Shown here one piece after another: positions 39,474 through 43,678 of a stretch of 43,678 bases of DNA. The DNA comes from Streptomyces sp. NRRL S-350. GTDB taxonomy: Bacteria; Actinomycetota; Actinomycetes; Streptomycetales; Streptomycetaceae. Made by a program: the position numbers and the translations under genes. The notes below the pieces were generated by a model. The model did not search any database. It saw nothing but the letters and a program-made list of their open reading frames with translations, and had not been told where the DNA came from. Every line of letters starts with the position of its first letter. Position 1 is the first letter of the stretch. Location of the stretch: assembly GCF_000719705.1 (NCBI RefSeq), contig NZ_JOHO01000061.1, positions 1 to 43,678 on the forward strand, read 5' to 3'.

Positions 39474-39820
39474 GCTTGGCGCCGGACATGAGTTTCACTG
39501 GTCGCGCCTCGGGGCCCATGAAGAATCATGGCGGGACCATCCGGAAATCCGATCAGCCTTTGCCGCGCAATATCGGCTCCGCCGGCATCCGGACCGAGAT
39601 CGGGAACGCCGGCCGGATCGATTTCCGGTACGCGACCGACGAGTCGACCCGTCAGCGATGCCTCACCGAACCCTGCCCAGGAGAGGGCGCGGTGCGGCTC
39701 TCGTCACGTGGGGGATCCAGGTGGCCCGGTCGGCGTGCACGAGAAGTCGGACCGGTCGACGTTTCGGGGGCGCGGACATCTGCCCTGGCGGCATTGCGAC
39801 TGTCTGTGGGGCAAAACAGG
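39474..39820. other. 347-bp stretch without a recognisable gene
   Basis: Between the racemase terminator and the large hairpin. GC content is lower near 39490-39610 (GAAGAATCATGG, CGATCAGCCTTTG). Short open frames exist on both strands but none matches a known family or carries convincing start signals. It could be remnant DNA. Confidence 0.4.
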
Positions 39821-39877
39821 GCGTGCGGCGCTGCGCGGGAAGTCGGCTGGTCCGACTTCCCGCGCAGCGCCGCACGC
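39821..39877. terminator. 26-bp perfect inverted repeat hairpin
   Basis: Positions 39821-39846 pair without mismatch with 39852-39877 around a 5-nt loop (CTGGT). The inner arm reads GGGAAGTCGG and its complement CCGACTTCCC. It begins 13 bp after the deacetylase stop on the minus strand and probably terminates that gene. Confidence 0.75.
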
Positions 39878-39890
39878 GCCGCATCGGGGG

Positions 39891-41129
39891 TCAGGCGACG
39901 GCTTGGCGGCGCCAGCGGCGGTAGGCGGGTTCGAGGCCGGAGAGGATGGTGTCGAACCGGCGGCTGCTGGTCGTGGAGTCGACCTGGAGGCGGCTGATCT
40001 GGAGGGGGTTGGCGGGCAGGCGGGGGCCGAGGCGGTGGTCGGAGAGGAAACCGAGGCGGTAGCCCAGCTCCTGCAGGACGGTCTCGGCGCGGACGTCGTG
40101 GCCGCCGTCCGGGTAGGCGAAGGCGATCGGAGGCTCCCCCAGCCAGCGGGTGAGTGCTTCGTGGGCGCCGGTGATCTCGGTGCGGACCGTGGCGTCGTCG
40201 CAGCGTCCCAGGCACGGGTGCCCTTGGGTGTGGTTGCCGATGGCGACGCCCCCGTCCTGCAGGGCGAGGAGGTCGGCGGGGCTGAGCTGCTCCTGGCGGG
40301 GCGGCCGGCGGTCGGCGCTGGCCCGCAGTTCGTGCAGGCTCCGTCGGCGGTCCGGGTCGGGCATCGCCTTGAGCCGGCGGAGCAACTGGGAAGGGTGTCC
40401 GCAGTCGAGCGACCGGGCCCGGCCCCCGTGCCGGGCGAGGAAGTCGGCCTCGTGCCACCAGAACGGCCGCTCGGTACCGATGAGCTCCGAGATGACGAAG
40501 GCGGTGGCTGGAATGCGTCGGGCGTCGAGAGCGGGCAGGGCGTGGGTGAGGACGCTCCGGTCGGCGTCGTCGAAGGTGACCAGGACGCTCCGGGGCGGCA
40601 GTGGCCGCCGTTCCGTCACGGCCTGGAGGACGGCGGCGAGCGAGACCGGGGTGGCCAGTCGTCGGAGCCGGTCGAGCTGGGCGCCGAAGGAGCGGTGGTC
40701 GGTCACCCCGTGGTAGGCGAGCACGGCGAGGCGCTGGGCGGCCCGGGCCCGGAACAGCGGCTGGACGGGGGCGAACCGCAGCCATTCGCCCCGAGCGTCC
40801 TGCTGCTCCGTTTCGACGGACGGTCGGCGACGGCCCCCGCCGTGCCGGCCCCCGTCGTGTCCGGTTCCTCCGGGTAGGGCCCGGTCGTACCGGCTGCCCT
40901 CGTACCGGCTGCCCTCGTACCGGTTGCCGTCGTATCGGTTGCCGTCGTACCGGCTCCCGTCAGGTCGGACCCGGTCAGGTCGGGCCCGGTCAGGTCGGAC
41001 CCCGTCATGTCGGCCGCCGTCGTACCAGCCCGCCGCGCAGCCGACGGGTGGTGGCGGCAGCGCGCGCATGCCGGAGACGGGCCTGGCACGGGCCGTGGAG
41101 ATCGATGGTGTGGACTGGGACTGCGGCAC
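39891..41129 (-). CDS. Polysaccharide deacetylase (NodB domain) with pentapeptide-repeat N-terminus
   Basis: 412 residues. Residues ~30-83 are a charged tandem repeat (SRYDGNRYDGNRYEGSRYEG), encoded by 15-bp DNA repeats. The NodB-type domain starts near AVLAYHGVTDHRSFGAQLDR. It has VLVTFDDADRSVLTHALPAL with the catalytic aspartates, IGNHTQGHPCLGR with metal-binding histidines, and FAYPDGGHDVRAETVLQELG. It would remove N-acetyl groups from a polysaccharide. No signal peptide or membrane segment is visible, which is unusual. GTG at 41129 is chosen because GAGGGGG lies 6 nt upstream; the frame is open to 41372. Nearby are a small membrane protein and a sugar transferase. Confidence 0.85.
   Translation of the reverse strand: MPQSQSTPSISTARARPVSGMRALPPPPVGCAAGWYDGGRHDGVRPDRARPDRVRPDGSRYDGNRYDGNRYEGSRYEGSRYDRALPGGTGHDGGRHGGGRRRPSVETEQQDARGEWLRFAPVQPLFRARAAQRLAVLAYHGVTDHRSFGAQLDRLRRLATPVSLAAVLQAVTERRPLPPRSVLVTFDDADRSVLTHALPALDARRIPATAFVISELIGTERPFWWHEADFLARHGGRARSLDCGHPSQLLRRLKAMPDPDRRRSLHELRASADRRPPRQEQLSPADLLALQDGGVAIGNHTQGHPCLGRCDDATVRTEITGAHEALTRWLGEPPIAFAYPDGGHDVRAETVLQELGYRLGFLSDHRLGPRLPANPLQISRLQVDSTTSSRRFDTILSGLEPAYRRWRRQAVA
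40880..41035 (-). repeat. 15-bp tandem repeats inside the deacetylase gene
   Basis: About ten units related to GTCGTACCGGCTGCC (plus strand) encode the RYDGN/RYEGS and RPDRA/RPDRV pentapeptides. Units at 40885-40930 are almost identical; outer ones are degenerate. Confidence 0.85.
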
Positions 41130-41479
41130 GGTTCCCCCTCGTTCGCCGAGCGGCGTGGCGGTACCGCCGGAGGACGGAGCCCGGCCTCCGACTCCAGGGG
41201 CGGCGGCTCCGCCCCTGGACTTTCCTGTTCTCGGTGGGGGGTTCACACCCGTCCCTCGAACGGCTCCTGGATCACTCAATGCCATTGAGACCGCTGCACC
41301 ACAGGGATGGTTGTACCGGGGGGACGAGGATTTTTCGTGGACTGATTGTGTAGCCGGAATGCGCATCGGCACACCCCCGGAACACGCCTGACCAGCTCTG
41401 ATCCCGCGATTGCGGACAGTGGTGGAACCTTCACTGCGTGCGGGCTGCCCGCCGCTCCGGCCCGGGGTACCTTGGGCTC
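41130..41479. other. 350-bp divergent gap upstream of deacetylase and small membrane protein
   Basis: No supported gene. It holds a perfect inverted repeat CTCAAT-GCC-ATTGAG (41275-41289) about 150 bp before the deacetylase start, AT-richer sequence near 41300-41350, and TACCTT at 41468-41473, 6 nt before the next ATG. Confidence 0.45.
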
Positions 41480-41752
41480 ATGGCAGATGCGGACCGTGAC
41501 CCCTTCCACCTGCACGGTGCCTCCCGGATGGCGCGCGCGTGCAGGGGTGGAGCCCTGGTCACCCACCAGCTCCCGCTCGCCGTGGTGGGCGTGGCCTGCC
41601 TGGCGGCGGGCATCATCGTGGCCGTGACCGTCCCGGACAGTGACGGCCCGGCGTGGGCGATGGCAGTGGCCGGATGCCTGGCGGCCGGTGTCCTGATGCT
41701 CGGCCGGATCGCCTTCGGCCTGTTCCGGGACCGGCGGCGCGCCGCGCTCTAG
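41480..41752 (+). CDS. Small two-TM membrane protein, hypothetical
   Basis: A 90-residue protein not recognised as a named family. A polar N-terminus (ADADRDPFHLHGASRMARAC) is followed by two hydrophobic helices, LPLAVVGVACLAAGIIVAVT and AWAMAVAGCLAAGVLMLGRI, and a basic tail GLFRDRRRAAL. This is a two-pass membrane protein with both ends probably cytoplasmic. ATG at 41480 has TACCTT 6 nt upstream and no ribosome-binding site, so it is probably leaderless. An in-frame start at 41438 is possible but lies in the promoter-like region. Confidence 0.6.
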   Translation: MADADRDPFHLHGASRMARACRGGALVTHQLPLAVVGVACLAAGIIVAVTVPDSDGPAWAMAVAGCLAAGVLMLGRIAFGLFRDRRRAAL

Positions 41753-41875
41753 CGGCGGGCGAGCCGGCGCAGGGCCGTCGGCGCCGACTCGAACGCGTCG
41801 GTCGGATCGGACGGCTCCCGGCCCCACTGCCGGGTCGACCGTTTTCGGCATTTCGAAACGGTAGATCGAGCGAAA

Positions 41876-41892
41876 TTGGTCAGACCGACCAA
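41876..41892. promoter_or_regulatory. Inverted repeat TTGGTC-AGACC-GACCAA upstream of the sugar transferase
   Basis: Perfect 6-bp arms in an AT-rich stretch. A spaced ATTTCG/CGAAAT pair lies just upstream (41850-41875). It is about 150 bp before the sugar transferase start and looks like an operator. Confidence 0.45.
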
Positions 41893-42009
41893 ATATCGTC
41901 CTGTCGGACAATCCTCCGTGCCTGTGTTTCACCATTCCCGGACATCGACTCCATCGCGCCTCTACCGTGAATGCGTTCTTCCGGCTCGAAACGCCGTGGA
42001 GGGGGAGCG

Positions 42010-42048
42010 ATGAGCGGCAGACCGGACATGGCCGTGCCCGCCACGTGA
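42010..42048 (+). CDS. 12-residue leader ORF overlapping the sugar transferase start
   Basis: ATG 42010 is preceded by GGAGGGGGAGCG, the strongest ribosome-binding site in this area. It encodes MSGRPDMAVPAT. Its TGA (42046-42048) shares GTGA with the GTG start of the sugar transferase, the classic arrangement for translational coupling. It may be a genuine uORF or the sign of a frame change at the start of the sugar transferase. Confidence 0.4.
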   Translation: MSGRPDMAVPAT

Positions 42049-42587
42049 AACGCGGTGGCGACCTCGCCGTCGCCGCCCTGGCCGCGATCGCCGCGGTGCC
42101 GCTGGCGCTGCTCATCGCGGCCCTGCTGCGCTGCACCACCGGCGGCCCGGTCCTCGAACGGCAGACCCGGACGGGGCAGCACGGCCGTGAGTTCCGGATC
42201 CTGCGCTTCCGAACCACCCCGGACGGCCGGCTCGGCACCCTGCTGCGCCGCACCGGCCTGGACGAACTGCCACGGCTCTGGAACGTCGCCCATGGCGACA
42301 TGGGAGTGGTCGGTCCCCGGCCCGACCACCCCGACCAGGTGGCCCGCTACTCCTGCCGGGAGCGGGGCCGCCTCGCCGTACGCCCCGGACTGACCGGCTG
42401 GGCCCAGCTCCACGCCCACGGCCACCCGCCGGCCGGCGACCGCACCCGCAGTCGGGCCGAACTCGACCTCTGGTACGTCGAGCACCGGTCGCTCCGGCTC
42501 GACCTGCGCATCCTCGGGCTCACCGTCCTGGCCCTGCTGCGCCCCGGGGCCGCTGAGCTGCGCCCAGCTGCGAACCGGCCGGGCTGA
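42045..42587 (+). CDS. Undecaprenyl-phosphate sugar phosphotransferase (bacterial sugar transferase)
   Basis: 180 residues. The start KRGGDLAVAALAAIAAVPLA gives the membrane hairpin. The catalytic part has GGPVLERQTRTGQHGREFRI, LRFRTTPDGRLGTLLRRTGL, DELPRLWNVAHGDMGVVGPR and VRPGLTGWAQLHAHG, all PF02397 signatures. The FRT-to-LGxxLR segment is shorter than usual. It would link the first sugar phosphate to a lipid carrier for an exopolysaccharide or glycan. GTG 42045 fits the usual family start and overlaps a 12-codon ORF. An alternative GTG at 41967 in the same frame would add 26 residues. The deacetylase and GT4 genes suggest a scattered surface-polysaccharide set. Confidence 0.85.
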   Translation: MKRGGDLAVAALAAIAAVPLALLIAALLRCTTGGPVLERQTRTGQHGREFRILRFRTTPDGRLGTLLRRTGLDELPRLWNVAHGDMGVVGPRPDHPDQVARYSCRERGRLAVRPGLTGWAQLHAHGHPPAGDRTRSRAELDLWYVEHRSLRLDLRILGLTVLALLRPGAAELRPAANRPG

Positions 42588-42621
42588 GCCGGCCGGGAAC
42601 CACCCCGCTAGGCTGCGCGAC

Positions 42622-43110
42622 ATGGCCATTCCCCCCTTCCTCGCCGAACTCCGCTCCGTCGTGGGCAACCGCCCGCTCTGGCTGAGCGCCGTCGTCGCCG
42701 TCGTGCTGGACGACCACGACCGGGTGCTCCTCGCCCGTCGGGTCGACGACGGCCGGTGGGCGCCGGTCGGCGGCATCCTCGACCCCGGCGAGCAGCCCGG
42801 CGACGGCGTGGTGCGCGAATGCCTGGAGGAGACCGGTGTGGTGGCCGTGCCCGAGCTGCTCGCCTCGGTGTCCGTCTCGCCGCAGGTGACCTACCCCAAC
42901 GGCGATGTGACGCAGTACCTGGTGCTGACCTTCCGCTGCCGCGCGGTCGGCGGGGAGGCGCGGGTGAACGACGACGAGTCCCTGGAGGTCGGCTGGTTCG
43001 CGCTGGACGAGCTGCCGCCGATGATCGAGACCGAGCACGAGCGGCTGCGCCACGCGATGGAGTGCGAGGGCCCGGCCGTGTTCACGTGGGACGGCAAGGA
43101 GCGGCCCTGA
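42622..43110 (+). CDS. NUDIX hydrolase
   Basis: A 162-residue hydrolase of nucleoside-diphosphate-linked compounds. The NUDIX box is GGILDPGEQPGDGVVRECLE plus ETGV, with the Gx5Ex7REUxEExGU spacing fulfilled. LSAVVAVVLDDHDRVLLARR opens the fold. QVTYPNGDVTQYLVLTFRCR and ESLEVGWFALDELPPM match the sub-group often annotated as MutT-like or ADP-ribose hydrolases; substrate not determined. TAGGCT (42609-42614) stands 7 nt before ATG 42622, with no ribosome-binding site, suggesting leaderless expression. It lies 34 bp after the sugar transferase. Confidence 0.9.
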   Translation: MAIPPFLAELRSVVGNRPLWLSAVVAVVLDDHDRVLLARRVDDGRWAPVGGILDPGEQPGDGVVRECLEETGVVAVPELLASVSVSPQVTYPNGDVTQYLVLTFRCRAVGGEARVNDDESLEVGWFALDELPPMIETEHERLRHAMECEGPAVFTWDGKERP

Positions 43111-43132
43111 GCCGCTACCCCGGGCCGGGCCG

Positions 43133-43192
43133 CCACTCCTGACCTCACCACTCCTGACCTCACCACTCCCGACCCGACCACTCCCGACCCAC
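43133..43192. repeat. Four-copy 15-bp tandem repeat
   Basis: CCACTCCTGACCTCA occurs twice exactly, followed by two CCACTCCCGACCC copies. It sits between the convergent NUDIX and dhaM genes. Confidence 0.9.
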
Positions 43193-43234
43193 CCGTCGAC
43201 CCGGCCCGGCCCCGACCGCCTGACGCCGTGCCGG

Positions 43235-43678
43235 TCAGCCCTTGTGCTGCCGGTAGGCCTCCTCCGCCGCGTCGAGCACGGCGGACAGGTCGCCGCCCGC
43301 CGTCGCGGTGGTCGTGGCCGCCACCGCGCCCTCGACGAACGGGGCGTTGGCGAACCGGACCGGGAACGGCAGACCGTGCTCGTCGGCGTCGGACAGCAGT
43401 GCGCGGACGGTGGTGACGGCGCTGCCGAGGTCGGCCAGCACCACCACGCCGTGCCCCTGGTCGACCCGGCGGGTCGCGGCGGCGACCAGCACGGCGCTGA
43501 TGCCGGGCCCGTTCGACGGGTCGCCGCCGGTCGCGGCGACCGGCGCGGGGGAGTCGGATCCGGTCAGTGCGAGCGCCAGCGACCGTACGGCGGTGGCCAG
43601 TTCCTGGCTGTGCGAGACCAGGACGATCCCGACCCGGCCGTGCGAGGTGGGCCGGGCGGGGGTCGGCCGGGGCAGCGG
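43235..43678 (-). CDS. dhaM: PTS-dependent dihydroxyacetone kinase phosphotransfer subunit DhaM (cut by window edge)
   Basis: 147 residues are visible, with the frame still open at the window end, so the N-terminus is missing. GIVLVSHSQELATAVRSLAL carries the phosphorylated His of the EIIA-mannose-like domain. GVVVLADLGSAVTTVRALLS and FANAPFVEGAVAATTTATAG follow the DhaM pattern. DhaM passes phosphate from HPr to DhaL-bound ADP, so that DhaK can phosphorylate dihydroxyacetone. dhaK and dhaL would be expected upstream on the minus strand, beyond base 43678. The residues between SPAPVAATGGDPSNGPGISA form an insertion relative to short DhaM proteins. Confidence 0.88.
   Translation of the reverse strand, partial: PLPRPTPARPTSHGRVGIVLVSHSQELATAVRSLALALTGSDSPAPVAATGGDPSNGPGISAVLVAAATRRVDQGHGVVVLADLGSAVTTVRALLSDADEHGLPFPVRFANAPFVEGAVAATTTATAGGDLSAVLDAAEEAYRQHKG

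Noticed and set aside
39658..39924. 88-codon plus-strand ORF across the large hairpin
   Set aside because: It would be translated through the 26-bp stem and into the antisense of the deacetylase; no family similarity seen.

Overview
The window is 43.7 kb of very GC-rich actinobacterial chromosome. Codon use, frequent GTG starts, and protein families such as MatB-type synthetase, PucR and ROK regulators, a DUF6643-type protein and a secreted NlpC/P60 hydrolase point to Streptomycetaceae (Streptomyces or Kitasatospora). The genus is my inference. No tRNA, rRNA, CRISPR array, complete insertion sequence or phage block was seen. The gene content looks like housekeeping and accessory chromosome, with short and often divergent transcription units.

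Region by region. 1-5 kb: the end of etfB, then etfA with an aberrant C-terminus, a 13-bp tandem repeat with a large hairpin, a malonyl-CoA-synthetase-like ligase, a secreted NlpC/P60 peptidase with a duplicated aromatic motif, and the remains of a PfkB sugar kinase. 5-13 kb: a P-loop kinase-NUDIX fusion, a DUF4184 membrane protein, an M20 dipeptidase, a geranylgeranyl-reductase-family flavoprotein, and an ArsR-type regulator divergent from an MFS exporter. 13-18 kb: RidA, an ATP-grasp protein, a crotonase, a mycothiol-dependent-isomerase-like protein, a left-handed beta-helix acetyltransferase and a secreted peptidoglycan-binding protein. 18-27 kb: a PucR regulator divergent from a secreted lipase, HutD, an MFS transporter divergent from a ROK regulator, a Cds1-like PLP enzyme, and a DUF4267 membrane protein divergent from a TetR regulator with clear operators. 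27-33 kb: an 851-residue right-handed beta-helix/AAA+ fusion, a MOSC protein, a disordered Gly/Gln-rich protein, and MscL with a zinc ribbon. 33-43.7 kb: a GT4 glycosyltransferase, a DsbA-like protein with a CGHS active site, an alpha/beta hydrolase, a methyltransferase, an HpnB-like glycosyltransferase divergent from a glutamate-racemase-family protein, a polysaccharide deacetylase, a small membrane protein, a sugar transferase, a NUDIX hydrolase and the end of dhaM.

Functional links visible in the sequence are mainly regulator-target pairs read from divergent promoters: ArsR/MFS, ROK/MFS and TetR/DUF4267. There is also a loose envelope theme (NlpC/P60, peptidoglycan binding, deacetylase, sugar transferase, glycosyltransferases, racemase, MscL). 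About a dozen genes have a TANNNT-like hexamer 6-8 nt before the start codon and no ribosome-binding site, so leaderless transcription appears common here. The best candidates for something little described are the beta-helix/AAA+ fusion with its collagen-like linker, the 17-bp shared ROK/MFS promoter, the altered EtfA tail, and a 12-codon ORF overlapping the sugar transferase start.
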